Source: Streptomyces sp. WM6386
GTDB taxonomy: Bacteria > Actinomycetota > Actinomycetes > Streptomycetales > Streptomycetaceae
Assembly (NCBI RefSeq): GCF_000972385.1
Contig: NZ_JXTE01000063.1
Coordinates: forward strand, 1 to 53,939
Direction of reading: 5' to 3'
Length of the DNA stretch: 53,939 nucleotides
Under the pieces are notes generated by a model. The model had not been told where the DNA came from and did no database searches. It saw nothing but the letters and a program-made list of their open reading frames with translations. A program made the position numbers and the translations under genes. Shown here in pieces: positions 45,721-53,939 of this stretch (position 1 is the first letter of the stretch; every line of letters starts with the position of its first letter).

Positions 45721-48087
45721 CTAGCGCTCCCCGATCCCCCGCACACGCACAGGGTGAGGCGGCGCACTCACGCCGTCCTCACCCTCCCGCTCGACGACCA
45801 CCCTCCGGCCCTGCCAACGGGCCACATACCGCTCGATCTCCGGCTCGTCCCACCCGTCACCCGCGTCGGGCACGACCAGCCCCCCGCCGGCCCGTCCCCG
45901 GGCCGGCGCCCACACCTCCAGCTCCAGCCCGCCGTCCTCCCCGCGCACGGGAAGAACGGCACCCGCGCGCGCGAGCACCGGGATCCGCGACAAGGGAGCG
46001 TCCACGAGGACCTGCCCCGGCCCCTGATACGCCCGCTCCGTCACGGTGTCGTACCAGCGCCCCCGCGGCAGCTGCACCGCACGCCGGTCCGCCCCCGGAT
46101 CGAGCACCGGCGCCACCAGCAGACTGTCGCCCAGCAGGAACGCGTCCTCGCAGTCACGCAGCGCCCGGTCCTCGGGCGCCCCCCACCACAACGGCCGCAC
46201 ATACGGCGCTCCCGTACGCCTCGCCAGATGCGCCAGCGTCACGAAGTACGGCAGCAGCCGCCGGCGTTCCAGAAGCGCCACGCGCGCGTGCTTCAGCACC
46301 TCGGTACCGAACTCCCACGGCTCCCGGCGCCCCGCCCGCAGACTCGCGTGCGTACGGAACAACGGCAGATACGCGCCCAGCTGGAACCAGCGCAGATACA
46401 GCTCGGGCGACGGACTCCCGTCGAAGCCGCCCACGTCCGGCCCCGAATAGGGCACCCCGCACAGGCCGAGCCCCATCACCAGCGACAGCGACGCCCGCAG
46501 CCCCGGCCAGCCCGTGGCCACGTCACCCGACCACGTTCCCCCGTAGCGCTGCATGCCGGCCCACCCGGAGCGCGAGAACACGAACGGGCGCTCCTCGGCA
46601 GCCAGTTCCCGCACGCCTTCGTACCCCGCACGGGCCATGCAGAGCGCGTACACGTTGTGCGCCTCGCGATGGTCACCGCCTTGCCCGTCCAGCTGATGCC
46701 GGGCCGAACGCGGCAGGGTCGACTCCCCGAAGGCCGCGAACGAGGTGGGCTCGTTCATGTCGTGCCAGAAGCCCGAGAACCCCTGAGCGAGCCGCTCCTC
46801 ATAGAGGCGACCCCACCACTCACGCACACGCGAGTGCGTGAAATCCGGGAAAACCGCCTCGCCGGGCCAGACGACTCCCCGCACGAGGCGCCCGGAAGCG
46901 TCCCGTACGAACGCGTCCTCGGCGACACCACTGTCGAACACGGCGTTGCCCGACTCGGCCCTGACCGCCGGGTCGACTATCGACACCAGCCGGATCCCGT
47001 CCCGCCTCAGCTCTTCGGCGAGCTGGGGCAGCTTGGGGAAGCGCTCCTGGTCGACAGTGAACACCTGGTGCTCGTCATAGTGGTCGATGTCCAAGTGGAC
47101 GGCGTCCAGCGGCAGGCCGCGCTCCTGGTAGCCGCCGACGATCCGCCGCACCTCCTGCTCGCTCCCGAACCCCCACCGCGCGTGATGGTGCCCCAACGCC
47201 CACGCAGGCGGCAGCGCGGGCGCACCGGTGAGCGAGGCCCAGGCGAGCAGCACACGCGCGGGGGTGCCCACCATTACCCAGCAGCGCAGCGGACCACCGG
47301 CCATCCGCAGCTCGCACGTACCGGCCCGGTCGTGCCCGGAACCGGCCCCCTCCTCACCCTCCCGCAACGTCACCGTGCCGTCCCACGAGGTGTCGTGGAA
47401 CGCCAGATGCGCGGCCGCGTCGGACACCACGAACTGCACCGGCATCGTGATGTACAGCGGATCATCGGCGGGACCGAAGGACCCTCCGGGATCGGTGTTC
47501 CACAGCCGGTACGTCCCGTTCCTCAGCCGCGGCCCCGAAGCCCGCCCGCCCAGCCCGAAGAAGCGCGCGTCCGCAGACACTTCCGATCGCTGCATCCAGC
47601 GCGCGGCACCACCGCCCACCGGCTCCCACCACCGCGGCGGCAGATCCCGGCGCACGGTCATCCCACCGGGCGTACGCACCTCGATCGCACCGTGCCGAGA
47701 GACGACGACCGTCGCCCGTTCGGCCACCACCCGCCAGCCGCCGTCCTTGTCCGGCTCCAGCACCGCCCGGGGATCCGGCTCAGGACAGCGCCCGGCCAGC
47801 GCGTACGACGGCTCGGGACCCGCGCCGTCCCAGCCCCAGAAGACCGCCCCGTTCACCGTGACCGTGATCCGCAGCTCGGAACGGCTGAACCGGACGACCC
47901 CGCCGCCGGGCCCCGGCTCCACATCCCGCACCGGCCCGGGCACCCGAGCGCGCTCGGCCCCCCGTGGCGGCAGCCCCGCGGCATCCGCTCGCCGCATACG
48001 CCACGAGGCCCGTACGGAACGCAACCCCTGGGCCGCCCCCGCCGAACCGACCGTCTTTATCGAACGCACCAGGTCACGACCGTTCAT
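45721..48087 (-). CDS. Glycoside hydrolase family 31 (alpha-glucosidase-like)
   Basis: A 788-aa cytoplasmic GH31 enzyme. The N-terminal beta-sandwich is followed by the TIM barrel with LPLDAVHLDIDHYDEH, the nucleophile in FWHDMNEP (D443), the acid/base in TWSGDVATGW (D522), and GVPYSGPDVGGF and LPLFRTHASL. All catalytic residues are present. Probable action is release of alpha-linked glucose or xylose from oligosaccharides. ATG at 48087 is chosen; GTG at 48096 would add three residues. It is divergent from the acetoacetyl-CoA synthetase gene across 213 bp that carry a possible PHO box. Confidence 0.93.
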   Translation of the reverse strand: MNGRDLVRSIKTVGSAGAAQGLRSVRASWRMRRADAAGLPPRGAERARVPGPVRDVEPGPGGGVVRFSRSELRITVTVNGAVFWGWDGAGPEPSYALAGRCPEPDPRAVLEPDKDGGWRVVAERATVVVSRHGAIEVRTPGGMTVRRDLPPRWWEPVGGGAARWMQRSEVSADARFFGLGGRASGPRLRNGTYRLWNTDPGGSFGPADDPLYITMPVQFVVSDAAAHLAFHDTSWDGTVTLREGEEGAGSGHDRAGTCELRMAGGPLRCWVMVGTPARVLLAWASLTGAPALPPAWALGHHHARWGFGSEQEVRRIVGGYQERGLPLDAVHLDIDHYDEHQVFTVDQERFPKLPQLAEELRRDGIRLVSIVDPAVRAESGNAVFDSGVAEDAFVRDASGRLVRGVVWPGEAVFPDFTHSRVREWWGRLYEERLAQGFSGFWHDMNEPTSFAAFGESTLPRSARHQLDGQGGDHREAHNVYALCMARAGYEGVRELAAEERPFVFSRSGWAGMQRYGGTWSGDVATGWPGLRASLSLVMGLGLCGVPYSGPDVGGFDGSPSPELYLRWFQLGAYLPLFRTHASLRAGRREPWEFGTEVLKHARVALLERRRLLPYFVTLAHLARRTGAPYVRPLWWGAPEDRALRDCEDAFLLGDSLLVAPVLDPGADRRAVQLPRGRWYDTVTERAYQGPGQVLVDAPLSRIPVLARAGAVLPVRGEDGGLELEVWAPARGRAGGGLVVPDAGDGWDEPEIERYVARWQGRRVVVEREGEDGVSAPPHPVRVRGIGER

Positions 48088-48127
48088 GCTGCTCACCCTG
48101 CCACTGACCGCCCCACGCGCGCGTGTC

Positions 48128-48149
48128 GTTCAACTGCCGTTCACCCGTG
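48128..48149 (+). promoter_or_regulatory. Possible PHO box (PhoP direct repeats)
   Basis: GTTCAACTGCC and GTTCACCCGTG are consecutive 11-nt units resembling the Streptomyces PhoP unit, whose core is GTTCACC. They lie 40 bp from the GH31 start and 150 bp from the synthetase start. Confidence 0.4.
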
Positions 48150-48300
48150 CCGGGACCACATCTTCACGACACGGACTATGTGGGGCGCGCCCTGGTGTAG
48201 AAGTCGATCACATGGCATCGTCCGTGTCATCCGCGTCGCGCGCACACCCCAGCCCGTGCGCGGGAGACGCACACGACGCGCACAGTCCGGGAGCCGCCCC

Positions 48301-50268
48301 ATGTCGACCGTGAACCCCCAGCCGCTCTGGCAGCCAGATCCGGAACGCATCGCCCAGGCGCAGGTCACCAGGTTCCACGCCTGGGCAGCCGAGCACCACG
48401 GCGCCCCGGCCGAAGGCGGCTACCACGCCCTGCACCGCTGGTCCGTCGACGAGCTGGACACCTTCTGGAAAGCCGTCACGGAATGGTTCGACGTACGCTT
48501 CTCGACCCCCTACGCACGCGTACTGGGCGACCGCTCGATGCCCGGCGCCCAGTGGTTCCCCGGGGCGACCCTGAACTACGCCGAACACGCTCTGCGCGCG
48601 GCCGCCACCCGCGCGGACGAACCGGCCCTCCTGCACGTCGACGAGACCCACGAACCACGCCCCGTCACCTGGTCCGAACTGCGCCGCCAGGTCGGTTCCC
48701 TCGCCGCCGAGCTGCGCACCCTCGGTGTACGCCCCGGCGACCGCGTCAGCGGCTACCTCCCCAACATTCCGCAGGCCGTCGTCGCCCTCCTCGCCACGGC
48801 CGCGGTGGGTGGCGTCTGGACGTCCTGCGCCCCCGACTTCGGCGCCCGCAGCGTCCTCGACCGCTTCCAACAGGTCGAGCCCGTCGTCCTGTTCACCGTC
48901 GACGGCTACCGCTACGGCGGCAAGGAGCACGACCGTCGCGACACCGTCGTCGAACTCCGCCGCGAACTGCCCACCCTGCGTGCCGTCGTCCACATCCCCC
49001 TCCTCGGCACCGACGCCCCGGAAGGCGCCCTGGACTGGTCGGCCCTCACGAGCGCTGACGTCGAACCCACCTTCGAGCAGGTGCCGTTCGACCACCCCTT
49101 GTGGGTGCTCTACTCCTCCGGCACGACCGGCCTCCCCAAGGCCATCGTCCAGTCGCAGGGCGGCATCCTCGTCGAGCACCTCAAACAACTCGGCCTGCAC
49201 TGCGACCTCGGCCCCGACGACCGTTTCTTCTGGTACACGTCGACCGGCTGGATGATGTGGAACTTCCTCGTCTCCGGCCTCCTCACCGGCACCACGATCG
49301 TTCTCTACGACGGCAGCCCCGGCTACCCGGACACCGGCGCCCAATGGCGCATCGCCGAACGGACCCGGGCCACCCTCTACGGCACCTCGGCCGCGTACGT
49401 CATGGCCTGTCGCAAGGCGGGCGTGCACCCCGGCCGCGACTTCGACCTCTCCTCGGTGCAGTGCGTGGCCACCACCGGATCACCGCTGCCGCCCGACGGC
49501 TTCCGCTGGCTCCACGACGAGGTCCGCGACGACCTCTGGATCGCCTCGGTCAGCGGCGGCACGGACGTCTGCTCGTGTTTCGCGGGCGCCGTACCCACCC
49601 TCCCCGTCCACATCGGCGAACTCCAGGCCCCCGGCCTCGGCACCGACCTGCAGTCCTGGGACCCCAGCGGCAAGCCCCTCACCGACGAGGTCGGCGAACT
49701 CGTGGTCACCAACCCCATGCCGTCGATGCCGATCCACTTCTGGAACGACCCCGACGGCAGCCGCTACGACGACAGCTACTTCGACACCTATCCCGGCGTA
49801 TGGCGCCACGGCGACTGGATCACCGTCACCTCCCGCGGCTCCGTCGTCATCCACGGCCGCTCCGACTCGACGCTCAACCGCCAGGGCGTACGCATGGGGT
49901 CCGCCGACATCTACGAAGCCGTCGAACGACTCCCCGAGATCAAGGAATCCCTCGTCATCGGCATCGAACAGCCCGACGGCGGCTACTGGATGCCCCTCTT
50001 CGTACACCTGGCCCCCGGGGCCGTCCTCGACGAGACCCTGCTCGGCCGCATCAAGCAGACCATCCGCGAACAGCTCTCCCCACGGCACATCCCCGACGAG
50101 ATCATCGAAGTACCAGGTATCCCGCACACCCTCACCGGCAAGCGCATCGAAGTCCCCGTCAAGCGCCTCCTTCAGGGCACCCCACTCGACAAGGCCGTCA
50201 ACCCGGGCTCCATCGACAACCTCGACCTTCTCCACTTCTACGAGGACCTGGCCCGCAAGCGCGCCTGA
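48301..50268 (+). CDS. Acetoacetyl-CoA synthetase
   Basis: A 655-aa ANL-superfamily enzyme that activates acetoacetate to acetoacetyl-CoA at the expense of ATP. The N-terminal WSVDELDTFWKAVTEWFDV and MPGAQWFPGATLNYAEHAL are specific to acetoacetyl-CoA synthetases. The adenylation motif YSSGTTGLPK (271-280) and C-terminal LTGKRIEVPVKR with catalytic K614 are intact; the equivalent lysine of the S. lividans enzyme is reversibly acetylated by a PatA-type acetyltransferase. ATG at 48301. No partner genes are coupled to it. Confidence 0.95.
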   Translation: MSTVNPQPLWQPDPERIAQAQVTRFHAWAAEHHGAPAEGGYHALHRWSVDELDTFWKAVTEWFDVRFSTPYARVLGDRSMPGAQWFPGATLNYAEHALRAAATRADEPALLHVDETHEPRPVTWSELRRQVGSLAAELRTLGVRPGDRVSGYLPNIPQAVVALLATAAVGGVWTSCAPDFGARSVLDRFQQVEPVVLFTVDGYRYGGKEHDRRDTVVELRRELPTLRAVVHIPLLGTDAPEGALDWSALTSADVEPTFEQVPFDHPLWVLYSSGTTGLPKAIVQSQGGILVEHLKQLGLHCDLGPDDRFFWYTSTGWMMWNFLVSGLLTGTTIVLYDGSPGYPDTGAQWRIAERTRATLYGTSAAYVMACRKAGVHPGRDFDLSSVQCVATTGSPLPPDGFRWLHDEVRDDLWIASVSGGTDVCSCFAGAVPTLPVHIGELQAPGLGTDLQSWDPSGKPLTDEVGELVVTNPMPSMPIHFWNDPDGSRYDDSYFDTYPGVWRHGDWITVTSRGSVVIHGRSDSTLNRQGVRMGSADIYEAVERLPEIKESLVIGIEQPDGGYWMPLFVHLAPGAVLDETLLGRIKQTIREQLSPRHIPDEIIEVPGIPHTLTGKRIEVPVKRLLQGTPLDKAVNPGSIDNLDLLHFYEDLARKRA

Positions 50269-50343
50269 CACCTCGCCCAGCCCCGTTGTCAGTGCCCCCG
50301 GTTACTGTGAGTGAGCATTGATCGACAGCGCACAGGGGGAAAC

Positions 50344-51237
50344 ATGGCGCACACCGACCACCAGACCATGCGACGCGTTCTGCGCCGCGAGATCGCCGGC
50401 ACCATCGGCCTGCTCACCGACGAGCACGACTTCCGCAGCATGCGGAGCTACCGCAGCTTCACCTTCGACGACCACTCCCTCTATCTCCAACAGGTGGAGG
50501 AACTCCTCAAAAGCCGCGCCTCCCAGGGCACCCACACCGCGGTAGCCCTCTTCGACCCACAGGAGTACGCCGACTACTGCGCCGACACCGGCCTCGAACC
50601 CGACATTCCCTCCAGTCGCACCCGCTTCACCGCCGAACTCGCCACCACGGGCCCGACCATCCCGTACGACGGACGCCCCCTGGCGGAACTCGTCCCCGAA
50701 CTCATCGACGAAGCAGTACGGCAAGCCACGTGGGAATACGCCTCCACACTCCTGGCACGCCTCGGCGCCTGCGCCTCCTGCGGTGAGGACATCGGCCGAG
50801 CCGCCTTCGCCCGGGCCTCCGACCTACTCGTCCGCATCCTCGACACGGCCCATCCAGGCAACCGGCACCTCGTCTGCAGCGTCACGGCAACACCGGAAAC
50901 ACTCGTCTCCGTCCTCCACGCCGACATCGACGCAGACGGCACCACGCAGCTCGACGAGGCCGAAGCCCTCGAATTCGCCACGGTCCTGGCTCTCGGCCTG
51001 GCGACCCAAACCCCCGGCGGACTCGTCATGCGAACCAGCGTTCCCAAAACCACCGACCGCATCTACGGCTGGCGGCTGCGCGGAGAAGGACTGGAACCCC
51101 TCACCGCGGGCGAGGTCTTCGACGCGTACTGCACCGACATCGAATCCGGAGACCTCATCTCACCGGAATCCGGCGTCGACTACTGCGTGCCGCCCGACCT
51201 CGGACAGGACGGCCCGACGCCCGGACACCACCACTGA
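50344..51237 (+). CDS. Conserved actinobacterial protein of unknown function
   Basis: A 297-aa soluble, acidic protein. N-terminal region resembles a mixed alpha/beta domain (MRSYRSFTFDDHSLYLQQVEE); a CASCGED motif near residue 140 could be half of a metal site; the C-terminal part is alpha/beta with LATQTPGGLVMRTSVPKTTDRIYGWRLR. No catalytic signature is recognised. AGGGGGA precedes the ATG at 50344; it lies 75 bp after the acetoacetyl-CoA synthetase gene in the same direction and ends at a strong terminator. Confidence 0.75.
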   Translation: MAHTDHQTMRRVLRREIAGTIGLLTDEHDFRSMRSYRSFTFDDHSLYLQQVEELLKSRASQGTHTAVALFDPQEYADYCADTGLEPDIPSSRTRFTAELATTGPTIPYDGRPLAELVPELIDEAVRQATWEYASTLLARLGACASCGEDIGRAAFARASDLLVRILDTAHPGNRHLVCSVTATPETLVSVLHADIDADGTTQLDEAEALEFATVLALGLATQTPGGLVMRTSVPKTTDRIYGWRLRGEGLEPLTAGEVFDAYCTDIESGDLISPESGVDYCVPPDLGQDGPTPGHHH

Positions 51238-51243
51238 ACGCAG

Positions 51244-51277
51244 GAGGGGCGCCCCACCCGCAGGTGGAGCGCCCCTC
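51244..51277. terminator. Terminator between the unknown gene and ptsI
   Basis: GAGGGGCGC (51244-51252) pairs with GCGCCCCTC (51269-51277), with an inner CCACC-CGCA-GGTGG stem. It sits between convergent genes. Confidence 0.88.
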
Positions 51278-51305
51278 AAGAAGCACCGCCGACCGGTACG
51301 GCCGA

Positions 51306-52976
51306 CTACTCGCCGGACAGCACCGCCTGAGCGGCGTTGCGCGCCTCATCGGCACTGTCCGCCGCCCGAGCGGCCGCCGCGGCCCGCTCGCACTGCGCCA
51401 GCGTGTACTTCGCCAGAGTCGCCCGCACATAAGGAATCGACGCGGCACCCATGGAAAGGGAAGTGACACCCAGACCGGTCAGCACACACGCCAGCAGCGG
51501 GTCGGATGCGGCCTCACCGCAGACACCACAGCTCTTGCCCTCGGCCTTCGCCGCCTCGGCGGACAGCGAGACCAGGTCGAGCAGAGCCGGCTGCCAAGGA
51601 TCCTGCAGTCGGGACACCGCACCCACCTGACGGTCCGCGGCGAAGGTGTACTGCGCGAGGTCGTTCGTCCCCAGTGACAGGAACTCGACCTCCTGCAGAA
51701 CCGAACGCGCCCGCAGGGCGGCCGATGGAATCTCGACCATCGCGCCGAACTTCGCCCGCAGCCCCGCCTCACGGCACGCGTCAGCGAACGCCTTGGCATC
51801 CGCTCGGTCCGCCACCATCGGAGCCATGACCTCGAGGTAGACCGGCAGCCCCTCAGCGGCCTTCGCCAGGGCCGTCAGCTGCGTACGCAGCACGTCCGGA
51901 TGGTCTAGCAGCGCCCGCAGACCCCGCACACCCAGCGCCGGGTTCGGTTCGTCGCCCGGCGTCAGGAAGTCGAGCGGTTTGTCCGCACCCGCGTCCAGCA
52001 CACGTACGACGACACGACCCTCGGGGAATGCCTCGAGAACCTGTCGGTAGGCCTCGATCTGCTTCTCCTCGGAGGGAGCGTTCTTGCTGTCGTCGAGAAA
52101 GAGGAACTCGGTACGGAAGAGACCGACACCCTCCGCACCAGCCTCGACGGCGGCCGGAACGTCCGCAGGACCGCCGATATTCGCGAGCAGCGGCACCTTG
52201 TGGCCGTCGGCCGTGGCACCCGGCCCGGTCGACGCCGCGAGCGCGGCCTTGCGCTCGGCGGCGGCAGCCTCCAGCTGTGCCTTCTTCTCCTCGCTCGGAT
52301 TCACGAAAATGTCGCCGGTGCTGCCGTCCACCGCGATCACGGTGCCTTCGGCGAGTTCACCGGCACCCGGCAGTGCCACCACGGCGGGGACACCGAGTGC
52401 TCGCGCCAGGATCGCGCTGTGGCTGGTCGGCCCGCCCTCCTCGGTCACAAAGCCGAGCACGAGAGTGGGGTCCAGCAGAGCCGTGTCAGCCGGTGCGAGG
52501 TCACGCGCCACAAGGACGTATGGCTCATCGCTGTCCGGAATGCCCGGCATAGGCACCCCGAGCAGACGGGCGACGATACGATTCCGCACGTCGTCGAGGT
52601 CCGCGACGCGTCCTGCGAGGTACTCACCGGCACCCGCCAGTAGCTCGCGGTACGCGGCGAACGCGTCGTACACAGCCCGCTCGGCCGTGCTGCCGACGGC
52701 GATGCGCCGATCCACATCCGCCATCAACTCGGGGTCCTGGGCCATCAAGGCCTGCGCCTCGAGCACCGCCTGTGCCTCACCGCCGGCCAGATTGCCGCGC
52801 GCCATCAGGTCGGCCGCCACAGCTTCCACTGCCTTGCGGGCGTTCCCCTGTTCACGCTCCGCGTCCTGAGCCGGGATCTGCTTGGCAGGCGGCTCCAGAA
52901 CCGCCGTCCCCATGTGCCGAACCTCGCCGATCGCCACACCATGGCTCACGCCGACGCCTCGCAGCGTTGTCTCCAT
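51306..52976 (-). CDS. ptsI: PTS enzyme I (phosphoenolpyruvate-protein phosphotransferase)
   Basis: A 556-aa enzyme that transfers phosphate from phosphoenolpyruvate to HPr. The active-site histidine is in GGPTSHSAIL (H186); the PEP-binding barrel carries GVGLFRTEFLFLD, VRVLDAGADKPLDF and LSLGTNDLAQYTFAADR, and the catalytic Cys region is SCGVCGEAASDP. The length equals the S. coelicolor protein as I recall it. ATG at 52976 (METTLRGVGVSHG) is preferred over a GTG at 53027. It lies 79 bp downstream of crr and is probably cotranscribed. Confidence 0.97.
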   Translation of the reverse strand: METTLRGVGVSHGVAIGEVRHMGTAVLEPPAKQIPAQDAEREQGNARKAVEAVAADLMARGNLAGGEAQAVLEAQALMAQDPELMADVDRRIAVGSTAERAVYDAFAAYRELLAGAGEYLAGRVADLDDVRNRIVARLLGVPMPGIPDSDEPYVLVARDLAPADTALLDPTLVLGFVTEEGGPTSHSAILARALGVPAVVALPGAGELAEGTVIAVDGSTGDIFVNPSEEKKAQLEAAAAERKAALAASTGPGATADGHKVPLLANIGGPADVPAAVEAGAEGVGLFRTEFLFLDDSKNAPSEEKQIEAYRQVLEAFPEGRVVVRVLDAGADKPLDFLTPGDEPNPALGVRGLRALLDHPDVLRTQLTALAKAAEGLPVYLEVMAPMVADRADAKAFADACREAGLRAKFGAMVEIPSAALRARSVLQEVEFLSLGTNDLAQYTFAADRQVGAVSRLQDPWQPALLDLVSLSAEAAKAEGKSCGVCGEAASDPLLACVLTGLGVTSLSMGAASIPYVRATLAKYTLAQCERAAAAARAADSADEARNAAQAVLSGE

Positions 52977-53055
52977 CTCACCCGTCTCCGATAGTGCGGC
53001 GGGTCCCGCCGCCGCGATGGTTGCCACTACTTGCCGTCCCAGGACGGAGTTGATG

Positions 53056-53505
53056 TCACTTCCAGGCGAAGAGACTGTCGCCGGCCTTCACATCGCCGTC
53101 GTCGCGCAGGTCGGAGAGTGCTTCGGCCGTGGCTTCGAGCGCCACGATCGGACAGACCGGGGACTTGCCGGCAGCCTCCACGGCGGCCGGGTTCCAGCGC
53201 ACGATGCTCTGACCGCGGGTAACGGTGTCGCCCTTGTTCACGAGCAGCTCGAAGCCCTCGCCGTTGAGCTGGACGGTGTCGATACCCAGGTGAGTGAGCA
53301 CACCGTGACCCTGATCGTCGACAACGACGAAGGCGTGAGGGTGGAGCGAGACGATGACTCCGTCCACGGGCGCGACGGCCTCAGAGGCCTCGCGCACGGG
53401 GTCGATCGCCGTACCCGGGCCGACCATGGCCCCGGAGAAGACCGGATCGGGCACAGCTGCCAGTCCGATGGCGCGTCCTGCCAACGGGGACGTCACGGTG
53501 GTCAT
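53056..53505 (-). CDS. crr: PTS EIIA component, glucose type (Crr)
   Basis: A 149-aa EIIA-Glc domain protein. The active-site pair is H57 in HPHAFVV and the phosphorylated H72 in LTHLGIDTV; PLAGRAIGLAAVPDPVFSGAMVG is the usual start. In S. coelicolor this protein serves PTS uptake such as N-acetylglucosamine import, feeding the DasR regulatory circuit. GGGAGG precedes the ATG. First gene of crr-ptsI, under the DasR site at 53620. Confidence 0.97.
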   Translation of the reverse strand: MTTVTSPLAGRAIGLAAVPDPVFSGAMVGPGTAIDPVREASEAVAPVDGVIVSLHPHAFVVVDDQGHGVLTHLGIDTVQLNGEGFELLVNKGDTVTRGQSIVRWNPAAVEAAGKSPVCPIVALEATAEALSDLRDDGDVKAGDSLFAWK

Positions 53506-53619
53506 GGGAAGCCTCCCAGGGGTGGAGATCGATATGCGTCGTCACTGCCTGTCCTGGACGGCGCACTGTGAGCAGCGTATGTCATATGAACTGACGGTTC
53601 CGCATGGAAGATACCGCGT

Positions 53620-53635
53620 AGTGGTCTAGACCACC
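53620..53635. promoter_or_regulatory. DasR-responsive element (dre) of crr-ptsI
   Basis: AGTGGTCTAGACCACC has a perfect 14-bp palindromic core (53621-53634) and matches the dre consensus (A,C/G,TGGTCTAGACCA,C/G,T). It lies 115 bp upstream of crr. DasR, released by glucosamine 6-phosphate, represses PTS and chitin/GlcNAc genes. Confidence 0.92.
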
Positions 53636-53647
53636 AGTCCGATCGAT

Positions 53648-53677
53648 TTGCACGCACTTCAGAGGCCCGTGTACAGT
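53648..53677 (+). promoter_or_regulatory. Candidate upstream rRNA-operon promoter
   Basis: TTGCAC (53648-53653) and TACAGT (53672-53677), 18 bp apart, face right, away from crr and towards the rRNA leader. The element begins 13 bp after the dre site. Confidence 0.6.
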
Positions 53678-53784
53678 CGTACTCCTGCTTGAGGCCGAGC
53701 GGCGCTAGTAAGCGTCCTTGCTCAGCAGCACCCAAACTCGTCAGATCCTATCTCGGGGTCACCTTCTGCATGTCCGCAGGAGAG

Positions 53785-53939
53785 TGGTCAGGGAGTCGGA
53801 AAACACTGATAGAGTTTGAAACACCGAAGGGAAGCGCCCAGAGGAAAGCCCGAGAGGGTGAGTACAAAGGAAGCGTCCGTTCCTTGAGAACTCAACAGCG
53901 TGCCAAAAATCAACGCCAGATTAGTTGATACCCCGTCTC
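53785..53939 (+). promoter_or_regulatory. rRNA operon promoter and pre-16S leader (16S gene lies just beyond the window)
   Basis: A TAGAGT -10 element at 53810-53815 is followed by conserved rrn leader features, including CCTTGAGAACTCAACAGCG and TGCCAAAAATCAACGCCAG, sequences I know from Streptomyces pre-16S leaders. The AT-rich leader ends at the window edge before the mature 16S start, so the gene itself is not present here. Confidence 0.85.

Overview
The window is high-GC actinobacterial DNA with dense, often translationally coupled genes, GTG/TTG starts and GC-rich third codon positions. RbpA, Ppm1, the SmeA/SffA sporulation pair, an acetoacetyl-CoA synthetase, PtsI-Crr and an rRNA-operon leader identify it as a Streptomyces chromosome. 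From memory, many of these genes lie in the same relative order in the core chromosome of S. coelicolor (around SCO1390-SCO1424). No phage, plasmid, transposase or CRISPR signature was seen.

Layout. 1-5.8 kb: YtcJ-type amidohydrolase; a strong promoter followed by a highly structured non-coding stretch; ppm1; fxsA-like gene; rbpA with a textbook SigR promoter; an Atg22-like MFS transporter. 5.8-8.9 kb: glycerophosphodiesterase and YczE-type membrane protein divergent from a MocR regulator. 8.9-10.8 kb: sporulation operon smeA-sffA; the FtsK-like SffA has lost key ATPase residues. 11-13.1 kb: ankyrin protein, a 19-codon mini-ORF with tandem TGT codons, and a HEAT-repeat protein. 13.3-16.5 kb: glycosyltransferase-glycosyltransferase-SGNH hydrolase operon with overlapping starts, probably read from a leaderless mRNA. 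16.5-21.8 kb: 5-oxoproline operon (MFS, DUF1445 cyclase-like protein, PxpA, PxpB, PxpC), divergent from a FadR-type GntR regulator with a canonical operator between them.

21.8-29 kb: the most interesting locus, a three-gene operon coding for a 508-aa kleisin-like protein, a 291-aa winged-helix/KITE-like protein and a 1551-aa SMC-like ATPase with heads, long arms and a hinge. Gene order and sizes match MukFEB/Wadjet JetABC, but no JetD nuclease follows and the SMC-like protein has Asn where the Walker B catalytic Glu is expected. 29-38.2 kb: a conservon (CvnA kinase-like, CvnB roadblock, CvnC DUF742, CvnD GTPase) in which a 1210-aa HyuAB/OPLAH-type oxoprolinase sits between cvnC and cvnD. 38.2-40.5 kb: glpF-glpK. 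40.8-44.3 kb: a degenerate EAL-CBS-GGDEF protein and a lipid-transfer thiolase/DUF35 pair. 44.3-51.2 kb: secreted VanX-type dipeptidase, NUDIX hydrolase, GH31 glucosidase, acetoacetyl-CoA synthetase and an unknown protein. 51.3-53.9 kb: crr and ptsI of the phosphotransferase system under a perfect DasR site, then the promoter and leader of a 16S rRNA operon leaving the right edge.

The gene content combines housekeeping (RbpA, PTS, rRNA), cell-surface glycosylation (Ppm1, glycosyltransferases), sporulation (SmeA/SffA) and two unrelated enzyme systems for 5-oxoproline. All function calls come from reading motifs by eye; no database search or folding program was run.
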